A stretch of 64,000 bases of DNA from Psychroflexus salis (GTDB taxonomy: Bacteria > Bacteroidota > Bacteroidia > Flavobacteriales > Flavobacteriaceae), in NCBI RefSeq assembly GCF_014640175.1, contig NZ_BMGL01000013.1:48469-112468 (forward strand). The letters are read 5' to 3'. Within the stretch, counting starts at the first letter, position 1; the number at the start of each line of letters is the position of its first letter. The position numbers and the translations under genes were made by a program. This document shows, piece after piece, positions 17,101 to 25,711 of the stretch. Below the pieces are notes generated by a model, which was given only the letters and a program-made list of their open reading frames with translations, did not search any database and had not been told where the DNA came from.

Positions 17101-17135
17101 AAAAAAACCTTGATGGAATGCATCAAGGTTTTTTT
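17101..17135. terminator. Bidirectional terminator
   Basis: A perfect 15-bp stem (17101-17115 with 17121-17135) with seven A on the left and seven T on the right, between convergent DUF1232 and ohr genes. Confidence 0.85.
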
Positions 17136-17158
17136 AATGAGTTTTGATAGATAAATTA

Positions 17159-17587
17159 CTATTCGTCTAACATTAAATTGAGTGTTACATCAATATTATC
17201 GCGAGTAGCTCTAGAAAATGGACACATTACGTGAGCTTCATTAACTAACTTTTCTCCCGTTTCAATATCAGTGACTTTTGGCAAGTATGTATCTAAAATA
17301 ACTGCCAATTGCAAGTCGCCTTCTTCCGTTTTTCCTAAGCTAACATGTGCTGTAACTTCAAAATCTCCAATTTCAACTTTATGTTTATTAGCAACTGCTT
17401 CAACTGCACCTCCAAAACAGGCTGCGTAAGCTGCGCCAAAAAATTGCTCAGGATTAGCTCCGTCTCCACCATCGCCTCCAAGCGCTTTTGGAAGACTCAA
17501 CTTCATATCTATTGGTCCATCTTCAGATTTAACATGACCTTTTCTTCCACCAATTGCTTTGGTTGCTGCTTTATAAATTGTTTCCAT
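17159..17587 (-). CDS. ohr: organic hydroperoxide resistance protein (Ohr/OsmC family)
   Basis: A 142-residue thiol peroxidase that reduces organic hydroperoxides. Both redox cysteines are present: one in AAYAACFGGAVEAVA (near 60) and one in HVMCPFSRATRDNIDVTL (near 124). The substrate-gating stretch GGDGGDGANPEQFFGAAY is typical of Ohr rather than OsmC. Monocistronic. No OhrR-type regulator is encoded nearby. Confidence 0.94.
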   Translation of the reverse strand: METIYKAATKAIGGRKGHVKSEDGPIDMKLSLPKALGGDGGDGANPEQFFGAAYAACFGGAVEAVANKHKVEIGDFEVTAHVSLGKTEEGDLQLAVILDTYLPKVTDIETGEKLVNEAHVMCPFSRATRDNIDVTLNLMLDE

Positions 17588-17643
17588 GATTATATTTTTT
17601 ACTAATGTAGAAACTTAAGTAACGGAGAACAAAAATGAATTCA

Positions 17644-17651
17644 TAAATTTG
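17644..17651 (+). promoter_or_regulatory. -7-like box (TAAATTTG) at the meaB 5' end
   Basis: TAAATTTG ends on the first base of the GTG that opens the longest meaB frame. If functional, translation must start further downstream, for example at TTG 17669. Confidence 0.35.
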
Positions 17652-18757
17652 TGCTAAACACTTTTAAGTTGGCATCAAAACAAAATTCTAAATTCACTTC
17701 AGCTTTAGGACACAGCAAAGCTACTGTTGAAAAATCGCACATTAGCCATGCGAGTAAGAAACGCATTCGTGAGATTAGAAAATTAGGATTTAATACAGAT
17801 GCTATAATTACAGGATTACTAAAAGGAAATAAAACACAACTCAGTAAAGCTATTACTTTAATAGAAAGCAATGCAAATAAGCATGAACATGCAGTAAAAA
17901 AAATTATAGCAGCAAGTTTACCACACGCTAATAAATCGGTTAGGATTGGCATTACAGGTGTTCCTGGTGTCGGAAAAAGCACTTTTATTGAAAGTTTTGG
18001 AAATTACCTTATCCAACTTGGCAAGAAAGTGGCTGTTTTAGCTGTAGATCCTTCTAGTTCAATTTCTGGTGGAAGCATTCTAGGCGATAAAACCCGAATG
18101 GAAGAATTGGTTAAAAGTGAAGCTGCATTTATACGTCCTACCGCCTCTGGCGACTCGCTTGGTGGCGTGGCAAGAAAAACAAGAGAAAGTGTTATTTTAT
18201 GTGAAGCCGCAGGCTTTGACGTAATTTTAATTGAAACCGTAGGAGTTGGTCAAAGTGAAACCGCTGTACACAGCATGACTGATTTTTTCTTATTGTTAAA
18301 ATTAGCTGGAGCTGGAGATGAATTGCAAGGCATTAAACGTGGGATTATTGAAATGGCAGATGCTATTTTAATTAACAAAGCTGATGGGCAAAACAAGAAA
18401 GCTGCAAAACAAGCAAAAGTTGAATTTAAACGTGCATTACATTTATATCCCGAAAAACGAAGTAATTGGATACCTAAAGTAAAACTCTGTTCTGCATTAG
18501 AAAATTGGGGAATAGAACAAACTTGGGAAATGCTAACCAATTATTTTAGCCTTACTAAAAAAAATAACTTTTTTGAAGAAAACCGAAAACAACAAAATAA
18601 ATATTGGTTATTACAAAGCATCAACGAACAATTGAAAAGTCAATTTTACAATCATCCAGAAATTAAAAAAGAATTAGCCGAACAATTGGAAAAAATACAT
18701 CAACAAAAAACAACTCCATTTGAAGCAGCTAACTATTTACTAACTTTAAAACGGTAA
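17651..18757 (+). CDS. meaB: methylmalonyl-CoA mutase-associated GTPase MeaB
   Basis: A G3E-type GTPase chaperone that protects and gates cobalamin loading of methylmalonyl-CoA mutase. The P-loop is GITGVPGVGKSTFIE (near 100). The family motifs LAVDPSSSISGGSILGDKTRM, RPTASGDSLGGVARKTRE, ETVGVGQSE and NKADGQNKKAA follow. Full-length at up to 368 residues. The GTG at 17651 overlaps a -7-like box, so the start is uncertain and TTG 17669 is the alternative. The mutase is not in the window. The 3' end overlaps the convergent PAP2 gene by 25 bases. Confidence 0.93.
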   Translation: MLNTFKLASKQNSKFTSALGHSKATVEKSHISHASKKRIREIRKLGFNTDAIITGLLKGNKTQLSKAITLIESNANKHEHAVKKIIAASLPHANKSVRIGITGVPGVGKSTFIESFGNYLIQLGKKVAVLAVDPSSSISGGSILGDKTRMEELVKSEAAFIRPTASGDSLGGVARKTRESVILCEAAGFDVILIETVGVGQSETAVHSMTDFFLLLKLAGAGDELQGIKRGIIEMADAILINKADGQNKKAAKQAKVEFKRALHLYPEKRSNWIPKVKLCSALENWGIEQTWEMLTNYFSLTKKNNFFEENRKQQNKYWLLQSINEQLKSQFYNHPEIKKELAEQLEKIHQQKTTPFEAANYLLTLKR

Positions 18758-19359
18758 CTTTTTAATGTAGTTTGTTCTAATTTTTGATAAATTTCATAGA
18801 ATATAACACCCACACCAAAACCAAATAAAGTTCCTACTATAATATCACTTGGATAATGGTAGCCTAAATAAATACGACTAGCACTTACTAAGAATGCCCA
18901 AATACATATACTTATAAAATAAATTAAGTGTATTCTGCCTAAAAGTCTACCTATAAATCCCGCAATAACAAAAGACACCGCAGCATGCGCTGAAAAAAAA
19001 CTGAATTTTTCACACTTTACCAGATTGCTATCAATTAAATCGCCTTTAAAAAACAAACCGTCGGCTAATAAACGAATTTGATTTGCAATGACTGAATATT
19101 GGCTACAAGGTCTTGGTCTAGCCACGCTGGTCTTAACCAACATAGAAAAGAGTTCAGTAAAAACTATACCAGCCAATAAAAAAGTTCCAACCCAAAATGC
19201 AGTTTTAAAATTAGATTTTTTCCAACAAAATAGTATGAGTATAGCCGTAAAAATAGCACCTGTAAGTTTATCCGTAAAAAAAAGCCAAAAAAAATCCCAA
19301 AACGCTGTATGGTTTTGATTAAAAGCTAGCAACAAGTCTTGATCTAAACCTTTTATCAT
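18733..19359 (-). CDS. PAP2-family membrane phosphatase
   Basis: A 208-residue polytopic protein with the three phosphatase motifs: KTSVARPRP (KxxxxxxRP), FFSAHAAVSF (the PSGH-like histidine) and SRIYLGYHYPSDI (SRxxxxxH). Such enzymes dephosphorylate undecaprenyl diphosphate, phosphatidylglycerol phosphate or lipid A; the substrate cannot be told here. It converges with meaB and their coding ends overlap by 25 bases. A small conserved gene lies 11 bases upstream and may be co-transcribed. Confidence 0.87.
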   Translation of the reverse strand: MIKGLDQDLLLAFNQNHTAFWDFFWLFFTDKLTGAIFTAILILFCWKKSNFKTAFWVGTFLLAGIVFTELFSMLVKTSVARPRPCSQYSVIANQIRLLADGLFFKGDLIDSNLVKCEKFSFFSAHAAVSFVIAGFIGRLLGRIHLIYFISICIWAFLVSASRIYLGYHYPSDIIVGTLFGFGVGVIFYEIYQKLEQTTLKSYRFKVSK

Positions 19360-19370
19360 GATGCATTCGT

Positions 19371-19607
19371 TTAATTTTCTTGTTGTTCGTAAAACTGAAT
19401 TTCGGCATCATAAAAATCACTTGCTTCTTTTACTAAATTTGCTGTTTCTTCGCGTAATTCATCTTCATCTTCCTTAGAGATATCTTCCCAAAACTTTAAT
19501 TCGTCTGTAGATAAATCGATTATACATCTAGGAAATTCAGTATGAATAACAAAAATTGAGTCGGGACATTCAGAAGCGTCACCCATTATAAAACGCGGAA
19601 TTTTCAT
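19371..19607 (-). CDS. Small acidic conserved hypothetical protein
   Basis: 78 residues with no signal peptide. N-terminus KIPRFIMGDASECPDSIFVIH, then RCIIDLSTDELKFWEDISKE and a Glu-rich helix ending FYEQQEN. Base composition and codon use look native, and the frame fills the gap between PAP2 and MATE genes neatly. Similar short proteins seem to occur in flavobacteria, but I know of no function. Probably cytosolic. Confidence 0.65.
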   Translation of the reverse strand: MKIPRFIMGDASECPDSIFVIHTEFPRCIIDLSTDELKFWEDISKEDEDELREETANLVKEASDFYDAEIQFYEQQEN

Positions 19608-19661
19608 AAATTAAAAGTTAATTTATTGCAATATTATCAAAATCATTTCATTTATAAGATA

Positions 19662-21017
19662 TTACGCCGCTTTATGTTTGGTCTTTGTAAGCATTTTTTT
19701 TGTTAAGTAATTGAATCTAAAAAATAACATTATAGCAGAAGCGGTTAAACCAGCGAGTAATCCTAACCAAATGCCTACACTGCTAAAAACATCAGCTTTA
19801 CCTGTAAAAAACGAAATTGGAAAGCCAATCATCCAATAGGCTACAAAACAAATTAAGGTAGGAATCCAAACATCTTGCATGCCACGTAGAGCACCTAAGA
19901 TGGTTACTTGTAAACCATCACTCAGTTGAAAAATAGCAGCGACAATTAATAACTGGCTGGCCATTTGCGTAACCTCTATATCATCGATATAAATGCTTGG
20001 TAAAAAGTCTTTCAACAAAATAAAGCCTAAAGCAAAAAAAGACATGATAGTAAATACTTGAATAAAAATAGAATATGCAATTCGTTTTAAACTAACATAA
20101 TCTTTTTTTCCTTTTTGATTACCAACACGAATTGTAGCGGTTACTCCTAAGCCAACCGCAATCATAAAAGTCATAGATGCTAAATTTAACGCAATTTGAT
20201 TAGCAGCTTGTGCATTGGTTCCGAGTGTTCCTGCTAGCAAAACAGTAGCTGTAAAAATACCGCCTTCAAAAATCATTTGTAAAGCTGTTGGAAAACCAAG
20301 ATGAAAAAGTTTTTTAAAAATCAATTTTTGTAAAGACTTCTTCATTAAAACAAAATAAGGCTTCAATTTAGGCTTCTTGAATAAAATAATAAACAAAAAA
20401 CTAACTAAAAAAATGCGGGAAATAAGAGTTCCAATAGCGGCTCCTTCAATTTCAAGTCTCGGAAAAATCCAAACTCCATAAATTAGTAAATAGTTTAAAA
20501 GTACATTTATTAAATTAGCTCCAATGGTAGCATACATGGCATATTTAGTTAGCGACAAACCGTCGGCAAATTGCTTTAAACCTTGAAAAAGCATCATAGG
20601 AAGCATAGATAAAGCAATAATATTTAAGTAAGGCATGGCTAAGTTTACAACAGCAAGCGGCTGGTCTAGATAAAATAAAATCGGTTTTGAGAACACCAAA
20701 AAAAGCAGTAACAAAACTCCAATAAAACCACACATTAATAAACCATGCTGAAAAATTTGCCTTCCTTTTGTACGGTCTTCTTCACCATCGGCTTCTGCTA
20801 CTAAAGGAGTAATTGCAAAACTAAAACCGATTCCTAAAAACAAAGCAAACATAACTAGGCTATTTCCTAGTGAAACAGCTGCCAAAGGAGCTGCACCCAA
20901 CTTACCAATCATTACATTATCTACAAATCCAACTAATATATGACCTAACTGGCCCAGCATAATCGGATAAGCTAGCTTATAATTCGTAAAAAACTCCTTG
21001 GTATATCTGTTTAGCAT
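19662..21017 (-). CDS. MATE family efflux transporter (NorM-like)
   Basis: 451 residues, about 12 membrane helices in two homologous halves. MATE features include PIMLGQLGHILVGFVDNVM at the N-terminus and the second-half repeat FPTALQMIFEGGIFTATVLL. The family exports cationic drugs or metabolites in exchange for Na+ or H+. A TACATTTG box (minus strand) lies 16 bases upstream of the ATG. Monocistronic. Confidence 0.93.
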   Translation of the reverse strand: MLNRYTKEFFTNYKLAYPIMLGQLGHILVGFVDNVMIGKLGAAPLAAVSLGNSLVMFALFLGIGFSFAITPLVAEADGEEDRTKGRQIFQHGLLMCGFIGVLLLLFLVFSKPILFYLDQPLAVVNLAMPYLNIIALSMLPMMLFQGLKQFADGLSLTKYAMYATIGANLINVLLNYLLIYGVWIFPRLEIEGAAIGTLISRIFLVSFLFIILFKKPKLKPYFVLMKKSLQKLIFKKLFHLGFPTALQMIFEGGIFTATVLLAGTLGTNAQAANQIALNLASMTFMIAVGLGVTATIRVGNQKGKKDYVSLKRIAYSIFIQVFTIMSFFALGFILLKDFLPSIYIDDIEVTQMASQLLIVAAIFQLSDGLQVTILGALRGMQDVWIPTLICFVAYWMIGFPISFFTGKADVFSSVGIWLGLLAGLTASAIMLFFRFNYLTKKMLTKTKHKAA

Positions 21018-21646
21018 TACAATAAAAAATTTGCAAATGTAGTTTATTTATAGCTTTGTAAGCATGAATCCAAAATGGATTTATACGCCAAGGAGTTTAG
21101 CTTTGGATAAAGTTAATTTATGAAAAAATACTTTTATGGCCTGTTTTTTCAACTACTTTTCTAATTAAACTTTCGAATTGGCTAGAACATTATTTAAGCA
21201 TTTAGATGCATTCAAGTTTGTCTTCTAATTTTTTGCTGGCTTATCCTTCATTTATCATAATAAAAATATTGGTTTCTGGTTGCCACATAATAAGCCTAAA
21301 TATTAGCGATCCTTAAAAGAGAAACAAAACTCATTAGAAAAGAATGTTTGATAAAATTTTAGTTAAGATCTAGCGACTAGAAGTCGGAATTGAGAATTTT
21401 TAATAAGCTATCTTAATTGTTTAGCGATTTGGGGATAAATGGCTTTATTGAAAAAAATATATTCTCTTCTCGAATATTTTTTCAAATGAAATCATTTTAA
21501 TTTTTTAGGTGAATTTTTTTCTAAAAGTTGTTTGTGCTTCATCAAATACAAGTTAGAGTAACTAAGCATAAAAGGAAGTTTACTTCAAAAATTAAACTGA
21601 AAAATATTGTATATTGCAGAGTTTTATGCTTTAAAAAAATCTAATT
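21018..21646. other. Intergenic region, 629 bp, no gene recognised
   Basis: AT-rich and broken by stops in every frame. At 21034-21041 it holds CAAATGTA, the complement of TACATTTG, a plausible -7 box for the MATE gene. No tRNA, ribosomal RNA, insertion sequence or strong hairpin was seen. The length is unusual for this compact genome and may reflect decayed genes. Confidence 0.6.
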
Positions 21647-22249
21647 TTGGAAGACAATAAAGAGACTATAATTAATAACATTGCTCAGCTACTTCAAGAG
21701 GTACCAAGCTCTTTAGAAATTGTAAAAGACGACGACAAAAAGCAACAACGCTTTCGCTATCTTGCTAAACACATGGTAGAAAAAGCCATAAGAGAAGATG
21801 CCTTAATTGTAAGCGATGATTTAAAAGGGATTGCAATTTTATTTAAGATTGATGGTAGCCAAAAAAATTTTTGGTTAGACACCTGGGAAGATTTAAAATT
21901 AGCAATTCATGTTACGGGTATTAAAAAAGGTTTAAAAGCCTTTAAAACTCAACAAGTTGTTCGTAAACAACGCCCTAACCAAGGTACCTATTTGTATTGT
22001 TGGTTTTGGGGAATTTTAGCTGATGCTCGAGGAGTAACCGATAAAATGACAGCTTTTAAAATGAAAGATGAGTTTTACGAACGTGCTTATCAACTCCAAA
22101 TTCCTATTTATGCAGAAACTAGAATTCGGCGAGTTGCACTGGCTTATCAACGTTATGGTTTTAAAAAATTAAAAGATTGGAAACACCCAAGCGGTGATAC
22201 TATGGTTTTTATGCGCTACGATCCGCCCAAAAAAGAACAACATGCGTAA
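21647..22249 (+). CDS. GNAT-like N-acetyltransferase
   Basis: A 200-residue protein. The core fits a GNAT fold: a beta strand IAILFKIDG, then YLYCWFWGILADARGVTDKMTAFKMKDEFYERAY in place of the usual acetyl-CoA loop and helix, and late strands IYAETRIRRVALAYQRYGFK. The AYQRYGF segment is typical of GNAT C-termini. The pyrophosphate-binding R/QxxGxG/A motif is not clear, so activity is uncertain. TTG start: no earlier in-frame ATG exists and the first internal Met is at residue 43. Its last codons overlap the methyltransferase gene by 8 bases. Confidence 0.65.
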   Translation: MEDNKETIINNIAQLLQEVPSSLEIVKDDDKKQQRFRYLAKHMVEKAIREDALIVSDDLKGIAILFKIDGSQKNFWLDTWEDLKLAIHVTGIKKGLKAFKTQQVVRKQRPNQGTYLYCWFWGILADARGVTDKMTAFKMKDEFYERAYQLQIPIYAETRIRRVALAYQRYGFKKLKDWKHPSGDTMVFMRYDPPKKEQHA

Positions 22250-22787
22250 ACTAAAAAACGAAGAATTAGACCGCAAAAGCCTGAATGAATTTAAAGCAGC
22301 TAGAAAAACTCCACTGATTGTTATTTTAGACAATGTACGCAGTTTAAATAATATAGGTTCTGTTTTTAGAACTGCTGATGCTTTTTTAATTGAAAAAATA
22401 TACTTGTGTGGCATAACTGCTAAACCTCCACATAAAGACATTCATAAAACAGCTTTAGGTGCTACCGAAAGTGTAGACTGGGAATATGTAGAGAGCACAA
22501 TTAAATTGGTAGAAAAACTCAAAAAAGAACAAATAAAAGTTTACGCTATAGAACAAGCAGAAAAGGCTACAGAATTACATCAGTTTCAAGTTAAACCCAG
22601 CCAAAAATATGCTTTTATATTTGGTAACGAAGTAAAAGGTGTACAACAAGAAGTTGTAAATAATTGCAATGGTATAATTGAAATACCACAATTAGGCACT
22701 AAACATTCTTTAAACATTTCAGTTAGCACTGGAGTTTGTTTATGGGATTTTGTTACTAAAAGCAAGTTGTTTAACAGCGAATTGTAG
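22242..22787 (+). CDS. RNA 2'-O-methyltransferase, TrmH/SpoU family
   Basis: 181 residues from ATG 22242. The three SpoU motifs are visible: motif 1 VILDNVRSLNNIGSVFRTAD, motif 2 KYAFIFGNEVKGV and motif 3 IPQLGTKHSLNISVSTGVCLWD, which build the trefoil-knot SAM site. It has no extra RNA-binding domain, like TrmL-type enzymes, but the substrate (tRNA or rRNA) is not specified. It overlaps the GNAT-like gene by 8 bases; the longer frame from 22194 is unlikely because it extends well into that gene. Confidence 0.87.
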   Translation: MRKLKNEELDRKSLNEFKAARKTPLIVILDNVRSLNNIGSVFRTADAFLIEKIYLCGITAKPPHKDIHKTALGATESVDWEYVESTIKLVEKLKKEQIKVYAIEQAEKATELHQFQVKPSQKYAFIFGNEVKGVQQEVVNNCNGIIEIPQLGTKHSLNISVSTGVCLWDFVTKSKLFNSEL

Positions 22788-22797
22788 CTTCAGAAAA

Positions 22798-24765
22798 TTA
22801 CAATACCCGATCTAAACGTTTAGAAATTATTACTTCTAACTGTTTATAGTCTTTAATTTCAGTAAGAATTTGAAAAACGTCTTCGTTAGGATTTGTTTTA
22901 ATTTTTTCCCCAAATTGATTTACTTTTTCTTTTATGAGTAATCTACGCATACTTAAAATAGTTTGCACTACTTCTTTAGGATCTAAAATAGATTTATCGG
23001 TTACAAAAATATTGGCATCTTGCCACCGATGAAGTTTTTCCTTTTCATCTTCCATTAAAATATGGGTAACTTCGGTAGCTTCATCTTGACTTAAGGATTG
23101 TAAAAAAGCATTTACTTCAATTTTTCCTTTACTTGCCAGCTCAACTTCAATTTTTTTGTGCAATTCACTAAAAATAGGATTACTAAATTCAGTTTCATCG
23201 TCTTGTAAATCTTTATAAATTTTATCGTAAACGCTACATTCTACTTCTAAATTTTTATAAATAATTTCTTCATTTTCATCAATATCAATCACTACGTCGT
23301 TAAAAACATTTCGTTCGTGACCGTGTTTTAATAATAGTGAAATAATTTTTCGTTCGAGGATATATTTTGGATCGACGGCTTCTGCTTTTACCTGATTTTC
23401 TTCTGGCTTTACTAAGGCCATTGGTTTTTCTGGAGCATATTTTTTTTTCGATTCGTCGCGTTGTTTTTTAGCTAAAATTTGTGCTAACGAGCTAAACAAA
23501 ACTTCTTCAGAAACATTCATAATTCTAGCACATTCCTTGATATAAATTTCCTGCTGAATTTCATTAGGAATCAAAGAAATACTATTTACAATTTCTCGGG
23601 TAACTTCTGCTTTGCGAATAGGGTCGTTTATAGCAGATTCAGCTAACAACGAAGCTTTAAACTGAATAAAATCGGTTGCATTATCATTTAAGTAAGCCTT
23701 TAACTCTACTTCATTGTTGTTTTTAGCAAAGCTGTCTGGATCTTCACCTGCTGGAAAAGTACAAACCTTCACGTTCATACCTTGTTCCAAAATTAAATCT
23801 ATACCGCGTAAAGATGCTCGAATACCTGCAGCATCACCATCAAAAAGTACCGTTATGTTTGGGGTTAACCTATTAATTAATCGAATTTGATCTGGTGTAA
23901 GTGCCGTACCCGAAGAAGCTACAACATTTTTTACTCCAGTTTGAAAAAACTGAATAACATCGGTATAGCCTTCAACTAAATAACAATTATCTTCTTTGGC
24001 TATGTATTTTTTAGCTTGATACAAACCGTAAAGCACTTTACTTTTGTGGTAAATTTCACTTTCGGGAGAGTTTAAATATTTTGCTGCCTTTGGATCGTTT
24101 TTTAAAATTCTACCTCCAAAACCCAAAACTCGACCAGACATAGAAAAGATAGGAAAAATAACACGACCTTTAAATCGATCGAATTTTTTATCGCCTTTTA
24201 CTATGCTTAGTCCTGTCTTTTCTAAATAATTAAGTTGATATCCTTTTTTTAAAGCTTCATCAGTAAAAGCGTGCCATTGGTCGGGTGAGTAACCTAAACT
24301 AAAGTCTTTGATGGTTTCGGTTGTAAATCCACGTTCTTTAAAATAGCTCAATCCAATTTGCTTCCCTTCGGTGGTATTAAAAAGTTGATCTTCAAAAAAA
24401 GTCTTTGCAAATTCTGAAACTAAAAATTGGCTTTCTTTTTCGCTAGCTTTTTGTTTCTCTTCGTCGGTTTGTTCAGTTTCTTCAATTTCAATTCCGTAAC
24501 GTTTAGCTAAATATTTTATAGCTTCAGGATAACTAAAGTGTTCGTGTTCCATAATAAATGAAACCGCATTACCACCTTTACCACTCGAAAAGTCTTTCCA
24601 AATTTGTTTTACAGGCGAAACCATAAAACTAGGCGTCCGTTCTTCAGTAAAAGGGCTTAATCCTTTAAAATTAGAACCTGACTTTTTTAACTGCACAAAG
24701 TCGCCTATTACTTCTTCAACACGAGCAATATCAAATACTTTTTCTATGGTAGACTTACTTATCAA
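22798..24765 (-). CDS. dnaG: DNA primase DnaG, zinc ligands replaced
   Basis: 655 residues. Makes RNA primers at the replication fork. The zinc-binding fold region (about 30-75) keeps the scaffold (NFKGLSPFTEERTPSFMVSP, IWKDFSSGKGGNAVSF), but all four expected ligands (C, H, C, C) are S, T, D and S. The TOPRIM domain has VEGYTDVIQFFQTGVKNVVA, then TVLFDGDAAGIRAS, with the catalytic Glu and Asp residues present. The C-terminal helicase-binding part is divergent. TTG start at 24765 (MISKSTIEKVF), matching the family N-terminus. Confidence 0.95.
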   Translation of the reverse strand: MISKSTIEKVFDIARVEEVIGDFVQLKKSGSNFKGLSPFTEERTPSFMVSPVKQIWKDFSSGKGGNAVSFIMEHEHFSYPEAIKYLAKRYGIEIEETEQTDEEKQKASEKESQFLVSEFAKTFFEDQLFNTTEGKQIGLSYFKERGFTTETIKDFSLGYSPDQWHAFTDEALKKGYQLNYLEKTGLSIVKGDKKFDRFKGRVIFPIFSMSGRVLGFGGRILKNDPKAAKYLNSPESEIYHKSKVLYGLYQAKKYIAKEDNCYLVEGYTDVIQFFQTGVKNVVASSGTALTPDQIRLINRLTPNITVLFDGDAAGIRASLRGIDLILEQGMNVKVCTFPAGEDPDSFAKNNNEVELKAYLNDNATDFIQFKASLLAESAINDPIRKAEVTREIVNSISLIPNEIQQEIYIKECARIMNVSEEVLFSSLAQILAKKQRDESKKKYAPEKPMALVKPEENQVKAEAVDPKYILERKIISLLLKHGHERNVFNDVVIDIDENEEIIYKNLEVECSVYDKIYKDLQDDETEFSNPIFSELHKKIEVELASKGKIEVNAFLQSLSQDEATEVTHILMEDEKEKLHRWQDANIFVTDKSILDPKEVVQTILSMRRLLIKEKVNQFGEKIKTNPNEDVFQILTEIKDYKQLEVIISKRLDRVL

Positions 24766-24921
24766 TTCAAAAAAATTAAGAATTCAAAAATACACAAATT
24801 AAAAGTTTAGTTTCTTTAATTTAAATTAGATACTTCAAAAAAAGTAAATTCGCTCCATTGTTATACAATTATATTAGTAATAAGTGCTTACTTTACTATC
24901 TTTGAAGCTTAATTCGTAATA

Positions 24922-25704
24922 ATGAAAACACAAATTATTAACATACTCCTTATCTGTATAAGCTTAGGTGCATTAAGTTGTGAAAAAGAATATGTTAAGC
25001 CAGTTAAAATTAACTATAAACAACAAGCTATAGATGCAAATCTTATGGCTGATGAAGAAATTGAAAATTTTATAGCTCCTTATAAAAGCAGAATTGAAGG
25101 AGAAATGAAAAAAGTTTTAAGTTATGCACCACAAAGCATGTTTAAAAGCCAAGGCAAGTACAACACGGCTATTGGTAACATGATGGCAGACGCTGTACTT
25201 GAAGAAGCCACTCCCATTTTTAAGAAACAACAAAATTTAAATATTGATGCCGTTTTACTAAATTATGGTGGGATTCGTGCAGGAATAAGTAAAGGTGATA
25301 TTAGCGTTCGTACTGCTTTCGATATTATGCCTTTTGAAAATGAAGTAGTTGTAGTAGAGCTTACTTATGAGAGTGTACAAAAGATGATTCGTTATTTAAT
25401 GAAGAAAAAAATAGCCCATCCTATTGCAGGAATACAACTTCAGTTAAATCATGATTATACTTTTAAAAAGGCAAGTATAAATGGAGAAGAAATTAAATTG
25501 AACGACCAAAAAGACAAGCATTTTTATATTGCAACTTCAGATTATTTATTGCAAGGTGGAGATGAAATGTCTTTTTTTGAAGATAATAAGAATGTGTATC
25601 ACTTAGACTATAAACTACGAAATATTTTAATTGATTATTTCGAAAAAAAAGAACAAATTTTAGCAACAGTAGAGAAGCGCTTTACTGTTTCAGATTCATT
25701 TTAA
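24922..25704 (+). CDS. 5'-nucleotidase C-terminal domain lipoprotein
   Basis: A 260-residue predicted lipoprotein (ILLICISLGALSCEKE, lipobox LSC). The mature region is the 5'-nucleotidase C-terminal substrate-binding domain: GNMMADAVLEEA, LNYGGIRAGISKGDISVRTAFDIMPFENEV and YLLQGGDEMSFF. The metallophosphatase partner is encoded 7 bases downstream, so the domains of one periplasmic UshA-type enzyme are two proteins in swapped order. Together they would hydrolyse nucleotides or UDP-sugars for nucleoside and phosphate salvage. Confidence 0.88.
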   Translation: MKTQIINILLICISLGALSCEKEYVKPVKINYKQQAIDANLMADEEIENFIAPYKSRIEGEMKKVLSYAPQSMFKSQGKYNTAIGNMMADAVLEEATPIFKKQQNLNIDAVLLNYGGIRAGISKGDISVRTAFDIMPFENEVVVVELTYESVQKMIRYLMKKKIAHPIAGIQLQLNHDYTFKKASINGEEIKLNDQKDKHFYIATSDYLLQGGDEMSFFEDNKNVYHLDYKLRNILIDYFEKKEQILATVEKRFTVSDSF

Positions 25705-25711
25705 CAACACT

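Noticed and set aside
21018..21646. Possible RNA gene or decayed element in the long gap
   Set aside because: No cloverleaf, strong hairpin, repeat or coding signal could be seen.
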